Assembly: GCA_035940775.1 (NCBI GenBank)
Contig: DASZEN010000046.1
Coordinates: 124,001-188,000, forward strand
DNA length: 64,000 nucleotides
Direction of reading: 5' to 3'
Origin: DASQYE01 sp035940775
Lineage (GTDB): Bacteria > Acidobacteriota > Blastocatellia > Pyrinomonadales > Pyrinomonadaceae
Shown: piece by piece, positions 26,898 through 35,438 of the stretch
How the letters are laid out: each line of letters starts with the position of its first letter
How positions within the stretch are numbered: position 1 is the first letter of the stretch
The notes under the pieces: generated by a model
Told to the model about the DNA's origin: nothing
Database searches by the model: none
What the model saw: only the letters and a program-made list of their open reading frames with translations
Made by a program: the position numbers and the translations under genes

Positions 26898-28427
26898 ATG
26901 AGTTTGACGATTGGCCTTCTTCGGCGTCGCCGCCAGCAGCAGCAGCAGCAGAGTTCGCCCCATGCCCGGCATCCGGCCGCCCTTCTACTGCTCCTCTGCG
27001 CATTAGTAGCGGGCAACACTTTTCCCCTCGCCGTCGCCGCCGCCACCGCCACCACCACCGCGCCGCGTGCCGCCGTCTTCAAGGCCGCAGCGCGAAGGCC
27101 AGAGCCGCCGCAACCCTCTGCACGCGACGAAGTTTTTCTTGAAGACTTATCCCGGCGCGCATTTCTATACTTCGCCGAACACGCTGATCCGCAAACGGGC
27201 CTCGTGCTCGATCGCGTCCACAGCGATGGCAGGGAGCACAACGAACACGAGCCCAACTACAATATAGCGAGCAGCGCGGCGACGGGCTTTGGCCTGACGG
27301 CGCTCTGTATCGCCGCCGAGCGCGGCTGGATGACCCGCGCCGACGCTCGCGAGCGTGTGCTCACGACGCTGCGTTTTTATGCGGAGCGCGCCGATCAGGT
27401 TCACGGCTGGTTCTATCACTGGATGGATAAGACTACGGGCGAGCGTCGCTGGAAGAGCGAAATCTCGTCCATCGATACGGCGCTCCTGCTCGGCGGAGTG
27501 TTGACCGTGCGCCAGTACTTTAAGAGGGACGCGGAGATCGTACGGCTCGCGACCATGATCTACGAGCGCGTGGACTTTCCGTGGATGCTCAACGGACACC
27601 CGACCTTGCTCTCTCATGGATGGAGACCGGAAACAGGTTTCCTAAAGCCCCGCTGGGATGCTTACAGCGAACACGCCATTCTTCAACTGCTGGCCATAGG
27701 GTCGCCGACTCATCCGATCACGCCAGGCGCCTGGCGCGCTTGGAGCCGCGAGCGCATCACCTACGCGGGCTACACATATCTCACGGGCGGGCCGCTCTTC
27801 GTACACCAGTACTCGCACGCCTGGGTCGATTTTCGCGGGCGACGCGAGGCTTGGTATCCATACACGGATTACTTCGCCAACTCGGTCGCGGCCACGCGCG
27901 CCCACAAAGCCTTCTGCCTCAGCCTGTCGAGCGAGTTTCCGGGCTACACGGAAAACATCTGGGGAATCACCGCCTCCGATAGCGCCAGGGGGTACGTGGC
28001 GTGGGGCGGGCCGCCGCGCGATCCCGCAATCGACGGAACCGTTGTCCCCTCGGCGGCGGGCGGCTCGCTCCAATTCACGCCCGACATCTCGCTCCCGGCC
28101 CTGCGCGCGATGCATGAAAAGTTCGGCGACCGCATCTATGGCCGCTATGGATTCACCGACGCCTTTAATCCGAACACGGGATGGATCGGGCCTGACGTAA
28201 TCGGCATCAACGTCGGCATCATCCTGCTCAGCGCCGAAAACCTGCGGACAGGAAATGTCTGGCGCTGGTTCATGCGTAATCCTGAGCTTCCTCGCGCGAT
28301 GCGACTCGTCGGCCTCAACTACAACAACTCCAAGTCTCGTTCGCGGCGGGCCGGAGCGCCCGCTCTTTCACACGCCCCGACAGGTGCGAACGTATCGGCG
28401 GCGTGTTCTTCCCCGTCCTCAAAGTAA
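26898..28427 (+). CDS. PF10091 'glucoamylase' family, GH144-like beta-1,2-glucanase
   Basis: A 509-residue exported enzyme. An Arg/Gln-rich start (RRRRQQQQQQ, from a CAG run) precedes a hydrophobic leader. The catalytic part opens DLSRRAFLYFAEHADPQTGLVLDR and continues NIASSAATGFGLTALCIAAERGW, HGWFYHWMD, SSIDTALLLGGVL, and HAWVDFRGRREAWYPYTDYFANS. This is the PF10091 (alpha/alpha)6 barrel family. Its characterised members in GH144 are endo-beta-1,2-glucanases, so the historical glucoamylase name is misleading. The last ~38 residues extend beyond the usual end (MRNPELPRAMRLVGL). It starts three bases after bglX and is certainly coupled to it. The pair could degrade beta-1,2-glucan to glucose (inferred). 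Confidence 0.8.
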   Translation: MSLTIGLLRRRRQQQQQQSSPHARHPAALLLLLCALVAGNTFPLAVAAATATTTAPRAAVFKAAARRPEPPQPSARDEVFLEDLSRRAFLYFAEHADPQTGLVLDRVHSDGREHNEHEPNYNIASSAATGFGLTALCIAAERGWMTRADARERVLTTLRFYAERADQVHGWFYHWMDKTTGERRWKSEISSIDTALLLGGVLTVRQYFKRDAEIVRLATMIYERVDFPWMLNGHPTLLSHGWRPETGFLKPRWDAYSEHAILQLLAIGSPTHPITPGAWRAWSRERITYAGYTYLTGGPLFVHQYSHAWVDFRGRREAWYPYTDYFANSVAATRAHKAFCLSLSSEFPGYTENIWGITASDSARGYVAWGGPPRDPAIDGTVVPSAAGGSLQFTPDISLPALRAMHEKFGDRIYGRYGFTDAFNPNTGWIGPDVIGINVGIILLSAENLRTGNVWRWFMRNPELPRAMRLVGLNYNNSKSRSRRAGAPALSHAPTGANVSAACSSPSSK

Positions 28428-28547
28428 TCTTCCGCTGATGGACTGGTTCGAGTTGGTCTTTTGAGCAGCAGAGGTTCGCCGCCGCCGATAGTATGAATGA
28501 GCAGGGTGGCCGTCAGAACCCCTCAGCTCGCCCGGCAGCTCTATAAA

Positions 28548-29180
28548 CTACGATGCGGCCAGCCTGCTTCTCTGATAGTGCGCCGCCACCTTCATGCGGT
28601 TTCCGCACATGCTCATGCTGCACCATCGGCGGGCGTGATTCCTGGTCGTGTCGTAGAAATAGAGAACGCAGGATTCTGATTCGCATTTTCTAATCAGCGA
28701 AGGCTCGGCGTAGCAGAGCAGGTCGCTGGCGGCCTCGGCAATGGGCGCGAGAAGCTGTCGGGGTTGAGCGAAGTCGGGGTGAAACCTCTTCTCGAACCCG
28801 CCCTGAGTTCTAACCAGCTCGTCGTAGCCGTGTCGGTGCTGAAGAAAATCGTTGATCTTCGCGACGACTGATTGCGTGACCGGCTTGCCCGCCACGATTC
28901 GCTCGACCATCTTCTTCAACGCGGTGCGAAACTCCCGCGCCGCCCCAATCGTCCGCTCGCCCTCTCGCTTGCCGCCCCACATCTCTACGAGCCGCTTTGC
29001 CTGCGGCGCGCTCAGAACTCCCGCGTCCCTTGACCAATGGATGAGATCGGCAAAGTCCTCGAAGAGGTCTGTGAGCTGCCCGCCCTTCATCAACTCCGTA
29101 TTGATGAAGTCCAGGCACCTGTTATTCCCTATAAAGATAAACCTGGAACCGGCCTTCTTTTCCTCCTCCTCCTCGCTCAT
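28548..29180 (-). CDS. ABATE / CGNR zinc-finger regulator
   Basis: A 210-residue protein. The N-terminal ABATE domain contains NNRCLDFINTELMKGG and runs to about residue 150. The C-terminal CGNR zinc finger reads KCESESCVLYFYDTTRN and WCSMSMCGNRMKVAAHY, with four Cys positioned for zinc and the CGNR hallmark. Family members are thought to be transcriptional regulators that sense small ligands. It is divergent from the PadR operon across 314 bp. Two copies of GGCTTAACC (minus sense) lie 60-115 bp upstream of its ATG and might be its own operators. Confidence 0.85.
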   Translation of the reverse strand: MSEEEEEKKAGSRFIFIGNNRCLDFINTELMKGGQLTDLFEDFADLIHWSRDAGVLSAPQAKRLVEMWGGKREGERTIGAAREFRTALKKMVERIVAGKPVTQSVVAKINDFLQHRHGYDELVRTQGGFEKRFHPDFAQPRQLLAPIAEAASDLLCYAEPSLIRKCESESCVLYFYDTTRNHARRWCSMSMCGNRMKVAAHYQRSRLAAS

Positions 29181-29394
29181 TTTCTGGCTCCTCTTTCCAT
29201 CGAAGCTGAGTTTGTCTAACTACCAACCTCTCGCTTGGCAGGTTAAGCCATCCGGCGTATAACCGTCAAATCGGAGCCTTAGACGGTTAAGCCTGGGGTC
29301 GCCGGGCCGCAAAGACCGCCACCGCTTTCGGAGCGAGCGGTTCTGGCCGAGAGAGAGGATTCTTTGATCGGCATCACCTCGGCCGCCTGCCGGG

Positions 29395-29406
29395 TTTGTA
29401 TACAAA
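29395..29406. promoter_or_regulatory. perfect palindrome TTTGTATACAAA, candidate PadR operator
   Basis: The 12-bp perfect palindrome lies 30 bp upstream of the -35 box. Its core GTATAC recurs at 29458-29463, overlapping the -10 box, exactly 60 bp away. Two related sites around a promoter suit autoregulation by the dimeric PadR protein encoded next. Confidence 0.45.
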
Positions 29407-29435
29407 GTTTTACAAGACGACAGCGATTCTCCCCC

Positions 29436-29464
29436 TTGACAGTCTATGGAAAGGGGCGTATACA
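29436..29464 (+). promoter_or_regulatory. strong sigma70-type promoter of the PadR-ADOP operon
   Basis: TTGACA (29436-29441), a 17-base spacer and TATACA (29459-29464) match consensus at 11 of 12 positions. Transcription would start near 29471, about 24 bases before the GTG start of PadR. The -10 lies within GGGG-CGTATACAA-CCCC, so a repressor bound there would block transcription. Confidence 0.75.
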
Positions 29465-29494
29465 ACCCCTAGATAGACAAGGGAGGCGTGCTTC

Positions 29495-29827
29495 GTGACT
29501 GAAAATCGCACTGAACTGCTCCAGGGAACCCTGGACATGCTGATCTTAAAAACCCTGACCCCAGGCCCGATGCACGGCTACAACATCGTGCGGCGGATCC
29601 AGCAGGTCTCCGACGATGTTCTTCAGGTCGAGGAGGGCTCGCTCTATCCCGCTCTACAGCGAATGGACAAGCGCGGCTGGATCGATGCCGAGTGGGGGCT
29701 CTCGGAGAACAATCGTCGCGCCAAGTTCTACAAGCTTACCAGGGCGGGGCGCAGGCAATTGGCGGACGAGGAGACGAACTGGGCCCGCGTCTCCGAAGCC
29801 ATCGGCAAAGTTATGCAGACCGTATAG
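29495..29827 (+). CDS. PadR-family transcriptional regulator (acidobacterial type)
   Basis: A 110-residue winged-helix repressor. LLQGTLDMLILKTLTPGPMHGYNIVRRI is the classic PadR start, followed by the wing LQVEEGSLYPALQRMDKRGW and FYKLTRAGRRQLADEETNW. Short PadR proteins of this form next to ADOP permeases are typical of Acidobacteria. It probably controls its own operon through the GTATAC sites upstream. The GTG start follows GGGAGG at 29481-29486 with an eight-base spacing. The permease gene begins within 16 bp of its stop, so the two are cotranscribed. Confidence 0.92.
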   Translation: MTENRTELLQGTLDMLILKTLTPGPMHGYNIVRRIQQVSDDVLQVEEGSLYPALQRMDKRGWIDAEWGLSENNRRAKFYKLTRAGRRQLADEETNWARVSEAIGKVMQTV

Positions 29828-29842
29828 GAGCGTTTGAAAGAG

Positions 29843-32482
29843 ATGTTCCCGCTGAAAAGCATCCTCAACGGCCTGCGCGATCTCTTCCGCCGTGAACGGC
29901 TCGACCGGGACATAGAGGAAGAGTTCCGTTTTCACCTTGAGATGCGCGCCGAGGACAACATGGCGAACGGGATGACGGCCGATGAGGCCATGCGGGACGC
30001 GCAGCGGCGCTTCGGTCGCCGGTCGCGTGTCAAAGAGATATGTCATGAAATTAGAGGAGTAGGATTTATGGAGACTCTATGGCAAGACCTTCGGTACGGG
30101 GTGAGGGTACTGCGAAAGAACCCTGGGTTCACGACCGTCGCCGTCCTGACGCTCGCGCTCGGCATCGGCGCAAACACGGCCATCTTCAGCATCGTCAACG
30201 CCGTTATCTTACGACCGCTGCCTTACAAAGAGCCCGACCGGGTAGTGTATCTTCAGTCAAGCAACACGCAACGCGAATTGCCGCAAAATCCTGTCTCGCC
30301 GCCCGACTTTCTCGATTGGAGGACGCAGAGCCGTTCATTCTCTGAGATGGCGGCGTTCGAGAACACTATCTTCCGGCACACGGCCGACTCCACTGGCGCG
30401 GAACGTCTGAACGGTTACTCGGTGACGGCCAACTTCTTCGACCTGTTGGGTGAAAAGCCTTTGCTGGGCCGCGTCTTCACGGCCGAAGATGAGAAGCCCG
30501 GCGCCGATACGGTCGCCATCCTGAGCGAGACCGTCTGGCAAAGACATTTCGGCAGCGACCCCGGTATCGTGGGCAAGCCCATCAAGATGAATGACAGAAC
30601 CTTCATCGTGATCGGGGTTATGCGTGCGGCATTCAAGTTCCCGGACACGCTCACGGAGGTCTGGAAGCCTTTGGCATTTGATAACGAGGCGCTGCAAGAC
30701 CGCACCTCGTACAGGTTACAGGTGATCGCTCGACTTAAAGACGGAGCGACGTTTGAGGGAGCGCGCGCCGAAATGGATACCATCTCGCGCCAGCTTCAAC
30801 AATCATACCCGCAGACGAACACGGGTTGGACTGTCTTTATGCAGCCGCTTCACGAGACGCTTGTCGGCTTCCTGCGGCCCGCCATGTTCGTGCTGCTGGC
30901 CGCAGTCTTCTTCGTATTGCTGATCGCCTGCGTCAACGTCGCGAGCCTGCTTTCGGCGCGTATGACTTCGCGCCGCAAAGAGGTGGCGCTGAGGACGGCC
31001 ATCGGGGCGACGCGGCTACGCATACTCCGCCAGTTGTTGACGGAGAGCGTGCTCCTGGGGTTGATCGGCGGGACGTGCGGAGTCTTTCTGGCCATCCTCG
31101 GGCTAAAAGTCCTGATCGGTTTCATACCGCCGTTTACGCCGCGCGTCGAAGAGATCGGGATTGACCCGACCGTTTTGGCCTTCACGCTTTTAATCTCCGT
31201 CGTCACGGGGCTCATCTTCGGGCTCATGCCCGCCTGGCAGACGACCCGCACCAACCTGAATGAGATTCTCAAGGACAGCAGTCGCGGCTCGACGGGCGGC
31301 AAGGGGCAGAATCGCTTCCGCAGCATCCTGGTCGTGACCGAGGTGGTGCTCTCTCTGGTGTTGTTGATCGGGGCGGGATTGCTCATACGCAGCTTCGTCG
31401 CGATCAGAAACGTCGATCCGGGCTTCAAGGCAGAGGGCGTGCTGGTTAATTCGCAACTGGTGCTGCCGCCGCAGAAGTATGCGGAAGGCAATAGGGGCGT
31501 CGCATTCTTCAAAGAGCTTTTTGAGAGAGTGCGTGCCTTGCCGGGCGTCGAGGCGGTTGGAGGAATTACGGCCCTGCCGCTACAGGGCAACAGCCGCTTG
31601 CAGGCTTACGCCGTGGCGGGGCGTGCGCCGCAGCCGCAGGGACAGGAGTTGACGGCTGTCATCAACACGGTCGCCGGAGATTATTTTCAAACGATGAGCA
31701 TTCCGCTTCGACGCGGACGACTTTTCACGGAGCGAGACGATGCCAATGCGCCTAGGGCCGTCCTTATCAACGAGACGCTGGCGCGCCGTATCTTCCAGGG
31801 CCAGAACCCTCTGGGCGAGCGTCTCTACCTGCGCGGCGGAAACACACCCTACGAGATCGTCGGCGTGGTGGGCGACGCCAAGCAGTTCAACCTGACGGGA
31901 GAGGCGAGCCCCGAAATCTTCCTGCATTACCTTGAGTCTCCGACCACTTTCATGTACGTGCTGGCGCGCACCAAGGGCGACCCGACGAGCCTCGCGATGC
32001 CCATACGTCGAGAGGTGCAGGCGATTGACCCGGATCAACCCGTGGGTAATAGAACCCTGGCCCAGCAGTTTGAAAGCTCCATCTCGCAGCCACGTTTTTA
32101 TACTTTGCTGCTCGGACTATTCGCCGCCGTGGCGCTCATACTTTCCACCATCGGCATCTACGGCGTGATGAGTTACATGGTCGCGCAGCGTACCCACGAG
32201 ATAGGTATTCGGATGGCTCTCGGGGCGCAGCGCCGCGACGTGCTCAGGATAGTGATCTGGCAGGGATTGAAGCTCGCCATGATAGGGGTGGCCGTCGGAT
32301 TGGCCTTCGCATTCCTGGCGACAAGGCTCCTATCCAGCCTGCTCTACGGCGTGAGCGCTATCGATCCCGTCACTTTCGTCGTCATTCCGCTACTGCTGAC
32401 GGGTGTGGCGGTCGCCGCGTGTTTCATCCCGGCGCGACGGGCGACGAGGATAGACCCGCTCATCGCCTTGAGGAATGAGTGA
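29843..32482 (+). CDS. ADOP-type ABC permease with N-terminal prefix domain
   Basis: About 879 residues. Residues 1-75 are the ADOP prefix (LRDLFRRERLDRDIEEEFRFHLEMR, then ADEAMRDAQRRFG). Two MacB_PCD/FtsX units follow, each with a periplasmic domain and membrane spans. The first begins at NPGFTTVAVLTLALGIGANT and has its FtsX block near VLLAAVFFVLLIACVNVASLL. The second ends with the spans at LLLGLFAAVALILSTIGIYG and VVIPLLLTGVAVAACFIPARRA. The family is called orphan because no ATPase is encoded nearby; this holds here. It probably exports or acts mechanically, like MacB. The start is ATG 29843 or TTG 29834; GGAG overlaps the PadR stop. Confidence 0.9.
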   Translation: MFPLKSILNGLRDLFRRERLDRDIEEEFRFHLEMRAEDNMANGMTADEAMRDAQRRFGRRSRVKEICHEIRGVGFMETLWQDLRYGVRVLRKNPGFTTVAVLTLALGIGANTAIFSIVNAVILRPLPYKEPDRVVYLQSSNTQRELPQNPVSPPDFLDWRTQSRSFSEMAAFENTIFRHTADSTGAERLNGYSVTANFFDLLGEKPLLGRVFTAEDEKPGADTVAILSETVWQRHFGSDPGIVGKPIKMNDRTFIVIGVMRAAFKFPDTLTEVWKPLAFDNEALQDRTSYRLQVIARLKDGATFEGARAEMDTISRQLQQSYPQTNTGWTVFMQPLHETLVGFLRPAMFVLLAAVFFVLLIACVNVASLLSARMTSRRKEVALRTAIGATRLRILRQLLTESVLLGLIGGTCGVFLAILGLKVLIGFIPPFTPRVEEIGIDPTVLAFTLLISVVTGLIFGLMPAWQTTRTNLNEILKDSSRGSTGGKGQNRFRSILVVTEVVLSLVLLIGAGLLIRSFVAIRNVDPGFKAEGVLVNSQLVLPPQKYAEGNRGVAFFKELFERVRALPGVEAVGGITALPLQGNSRLQAYAVAGRAPQPQGQELTAVINTVAGDYFQTMSIPLRRGRLFTERDDANAPRAVLINETLARRIFQGQNPLGERLYLRGGNTPYEIVGVVGDAKQFNLTGEASPEIFLHYLESPTTFMYVLARTKGDPTSLAMPIRREVQAIDPDQPVGNRTLAQQFESSISQPRFYTLLLGLFAAVALILSTIGIYGVMSYMVAQRTHEIGIRMALGAQRRDVLRIVIWQGLKLAMIGVAVGLAFAFLATRLLSSLLYGVSAIDPVTFVVIPLLLTGVAVAACFIPARRATRIDPLIALRNE

Positions 32483-32489
32483 AAGGTAA

Positions 32490-32529
32490 GGGGACGGCGC
32501 GCGGCGGCGGCCGTCCCCGCCTTTCTTTC
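32490..32529 (+). terminator. rho-independent terminator after the first ADOP permease
   Basis: A perfect nine-base stem (GGGGACGGC, 32490-32498; complement 32510-32518) with an 11-base GC-rich loop, followed by GCCTTTCTTTCG. It begins eight bases after the stop codon. The T-run is interrupted, so termination may be partial. Confidence 0.6.
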
Positions 32530-32543
32530 GCAGTAAGCGCTAC

Positions 32544-32582
32544 GGCGGGCGGGTCGCCGTAGAGATGGGCGACCCGCCCGCC
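32544..32582. repeat. perfect 15-bp inverted repeat
   Basis: Arms 32544-32558 and 32568-32582 pair perfectly with a nine-base loop (GTAGAGATG). It lies 26 bp after the preceding terminator stem and has no T-run. It may stabilise a transcript end or act as a second pause hairpin. Confidence 0.6.
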
Positions 32583-33026
32583 TCTCACACTTACGCGGTC
32601 GGCGGCGAAAGCATAAGCCACCGTCGCTCATCCTGACTGCCCGTGGCCGACGCGCGTCGTCGCGGGCGGTCTGTTTGCATCTCGAATGCCCTCATAATTC
32701 TCAGTCGAAATCGGCGCGACGCGCCTGCGCTCCCGCGGCGCGCGCTCTTTATTTTTAAACTTCCTACAAAAAACGGTTCCTCGCGCCGCGAAGCCAGCAG
32801 AGAGAGAGCGCGCGCGCACCCTTTTGGGAGAAATTCTTGCCACAAAGGGGCTGGCGGCGGTGTCTTATGGATTAGATGACAAAAGCTTTTCCGGTCTGGA
32901 AGAGCGAAGCTCCGGGCGCTCAAATGAGGGGAAGCTCTTTTGGGGCGAGAAGGCTCCTGGGTTGCGCTCGACCGCATTCAAGTGATAGTAGGTGGGAAAA
33001 TAAAGGAACTTTCGGAGGCGACCGCC

Positions 33027-35429
33027 GTGGGAACACTCTGGCAAGACCTGCGATTCGGAGCGCGGATGTTGCTCAAGCACCGGGCTTTCACAGTCGTAGC
33101 GATACTGACTCTGGCCCTGGGGATAGGCGCTAACACGGCTATCTTCTCGGTCGTCAATTCAGTATTGCTGCGACCGCTGCCGCTCGGAGAGCCGGAGCGG
33201 CTCCTGAGCATTTGGGAGAGTACGCTCCAATTCGATAAGGGCTCGGTCTCGGCGCTGAACCTGAAGGACTGGCGCGAGCAGAATAATGTTCTGACAGATT
33301 TGACCGCTTACCAGTTCGGAGACTTCAGCCTGCAAGAGGGGGATCATCCCGAGCGCGTCTTTGCGGCGATGGTCTCGGCCAACTTTTTCGAGGTGCTCGG
33401 CGTGTCGCCCCGGCTCGGGCGCGCTTTCCTGGCGGGTGAAGACCAGCCGGGCAATCATCGCGTCGTCGTCCTGAGCGATCAGCTCTGGCAGAAAGCTTTC
33501 GGCGCAGACCCTTCGGTCGTCGGCCGGAACATATTGCTGAGCGGCGAGAGCTACATGGTCGCCGGAGTGATGCCGCCGGATTTCCAGTTTCCATCGCGCA
33601 CGACGGAGATATGGGTTCCGCTCGTCTACACCCCGGAGCAATTGAAAGAACGCGGGAATCACGCCTTCCTGGTCGTCGGGCGGCTCAAGCCCGATGTGAC
33701 GCTCGCGCAGGCGCAGGAGCAGTTAAGCACCATCGCTCGCCGCATCGAGCAGCAGTATCCGGATCAGCAGACGGGCCGAGGCGTCCGTCTCGTTCCGCTT
33801 CAAGAGGAGCTGGTGCAAAACGTGCGCCCGGCGCTGCTGATACTTTTGGGCGCGGTCGGCTTTGTGTTATTGATCGCTTGCACCAACGTCGCCAACCTGC
33901 TTCTGGCGCGTGCTGCGGCCCGTCACAGGGAGATCGCCATACGCCGTGCGCTCGGCGCGGGCCGCTTTCGTCTGATTCGACAGTTTCTGACCGAGAGCCT
34001 GCTTTTGTCCGTCCTCGGCGGAGCGCTCGGGCTGTTGTTGGGCAAGTGGGGCGTCGATGGACTGTTGGTGCTGGCGACAGGATTGCTGCCGCGCGCGGGC
34101 GAGGTCAAACTCGACTGGCGAGTTGCGGGCTTCACCCTGTTGCTCTCTTTGTTGACGGGCATAGGCTTCGGGCTCGCTCCGGCCCTACAGGTTTCCAAAA
34201 CGGATGTGCAGGAGGCGCTCAAGGAGGGAGGCAGCGCCGGAAGCAGCCAGCGTCGCAGTTGGCTGCGAAGCCTGCTCGTCGTGGCCGAGGTCGCTTCGGC
34301 TCTCGTGCTCCTGATCGGCGCGGGCCTGCTCGTCAAGAGTTTCATGCGCCTGCAACAGACAAGCTCAGGCTTGCGCCCCGAAAATGTAATCACGCTCAGG
34401 GTCACGCTGCCCGAAGCCAGGTACGGGACGCCGCGAGCGACGGCCAATTTTTACCAGCAGGTGCTGGAACGCATAGCGGCTCTGCCCGGAGTTGAGGCTG
34501 CGGGTGCGATCAATATCCTGCCGCTTCAGAGGACGGGTTTTAACGGTAGCGTGGACATAGAAGGCCAGAGCTATCCGCCGGGGCAAGAGCCGCTGGCCGA
34601 ATTTCGCGCCGCGACCCCCGACTACTTCAGGGCGCTCGGTATCCCTCTGGTCACAGGAAGATTATTCAACGCGCAGGATCATGAGGACGCTCAGCCCGTG
34701 GCGATCGTCAACCAGACGTTCGTAAATAAATTCCTGGGCGGCGGCGACGCCCTGGGCAAGCGCGTGCGCCCCGGCGGTATTAAATGGATGACGATTGCGG
34801 GCGTCGTCGCAGATGTCAAGCAATCCGGACTGACGCGCCCCGTTATGCCGGAGATATTCGTCCCCTACCGTCAATCGGAAGGATTGACGCAGAGCATGTC
34901 GCTGGTCGTGCGCGGGGCCGGGGATCCTTCGACGCTCGTCCCTGCGATTCGCCGCGAAGTACTCGCGGTTGATCCTAACCAACCCGTATATAATGTGCAG
35001 ACGATGGAGGCCGTGATCGTCAAGTCGGTTTCGGAGCGCCGCCTGAACATGCTTTTGCTGACGATTTTCGCGGGCGTTGCGATGCTGCTCGCGATGGTCG
35101 GCATCTACAGCGTGATGTCCTATACGGTGACGCAGAGTACGCGCGAGATAGGAATTCGCATGGCCCTCGGGGCACGGCCGCGCGATGTCCTGAAGCTGGT
35201 GGTCGGGCAGGGATTGCTGTTGACGCTGGTCGGCGTTGGCCTCGGCGTCGTCGGGGCGCTGGGGCTGACGAGGTTGATGGAAAGCCTGCTGTTCGGGGTG
35301 AAGGCGACCGACCCGCTGACCTTCGCGGCCGTTTCGGCGCTGCTGATCGTGGTCGCTTTGCTGGCCTGTTACTGGCCAGCGCGACGGGCGACGCGCGTCG
35401 ATCCGATGATCGCGCTCCGGTATGAATAG
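33027..35429 (+). CDS. ADOP-type ABC permease lacking the prefix domain
   Basis: 800 residues with the same duplicated MacB_PCD/FtsX plan as the permease upstream. It begins directly at GTLWQDLRFGARMLLKHRAF, so it lacks the 75-residue prefix. Key blocks are LTLALGIGANTAIFSVVNS, LLILLGAVGFVLLIACTNVANLL, MNLLLTIF-like spans near residue 675 and the final ACYWPARRATRVDPMIALRYE. No ATPase gene accompanies it. The open frame extends back to TTG 32940, but GTG 33027 has CGGAGG at 33013-33018 with eight bases spacing and matches the internal start region of its paralog. The phosphatase gene starts nine bases after the stop. Confidence 0.9.
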   Translation: MGTLWQDLRFGARMLLKHRAFTVVAILTLALGIGANTAIFSVVNSVLLRPLPLGEPERLLSIWESTLQFDKGSVSALNLKDWREQNNVLTDLTAYQFGDFSLQEGDHPERVFAAMVSANFFEVLGVSPRLGRAFLAGEDQPGNHRVVVLSDQLWQKAFGADPSVVGRNILLSGESYMVAGVMPPDFQFPSRTTEIWVPLVYTPEQLKERGNHAFLVVGRLKPDVTLAQAQEQLSTIARRIEQQYPDQQTGRGVRLVPLQEELVQNVRPALLILLGAVGFVLLIACTNVANLLLARAAARHREIAIRRALGAGRFRLIRQFLTESLLLSVLGGALGLLLGKWGVDGLLVLATGLLPRAGEVKLDWRVAGFTLLLSLLTGIGFGLAPALQVSKTDVQEALKEGGSAGSSQRRSWLRSLLVVAEVASALVLLIGAGLLVKSFMRLQQTSSGLRPENVITLRVTLPEARYGTPRATANFYQQVLERIAALPGVEAAGAINILPLQRTGFNGSVDIEGQSYPPGQEPLAEFRAATPDYFRALGIPLVTGRLFNAQDHEDAQPVAIVNQTFVNKFLGGGDALGKRVRPGGIKWMTIAGVVADVKQSGLTRPVMPEIFVPYRQSEGLTQSMSLVVRGAGDPSTLVPAIRREVLAVDPNQPVYNVQTMEAVIVKSVSERRLNMLLLTIFAGVAMLLAMVGIYSVMSYTVTQSTREIGIRMALGARPRDVLKLVVGQGLLLTLVGVGLGVVGALGLTRLMESLLFGVKATDPLTFAAVSALLIVVALLACYWPARRATRVDPMIALRYE

Positions 35430-35438
35430 GCGAAGTGG

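Larger units (their letters stand above)
29181..29494. other. divergent control region between the CGNR and PadR genes
   Basis: No gene is seen in this 314-bp gap. It holds the direct repeat GGTTAAGCC at 29241-29249 and 29285-29293, the inverted pair TAACCGTC/GACGGTTA at 29260-29267 and 29282-29289, the palindrome TTTGTATACAAA and a strong promoter near PadR (both listed). Confidence 0.6.
32483..33026. other. intergenic gap between the two ADOP permeases
   Basis: A 544-bp gap. It holds a likely terminator (32490-32529) and a second long perfect hairpin (32544-32582). A 128-codon minus-strand frame at 32591-32977 has no family resemblance or ribosome site and was rejected. The segment before 33013 may include a promoter for the second permease, but no clear boxes were found. 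Confidence 0.5.

Noticed and set aside
28255..28464. possible frameshift at the end of the glucanase gene
   Set aside because: The expected family end (MRNPELPRAMRLVGL) is already in frame; the extra tail needs no frameshift.
32591..32977. 128-codon minus-strand frame between the ADOP permeases
   Set aside because: Low-complexity Arg/Ser/Pro content, no ribosome site and no family resemblance; treated as non-coding.
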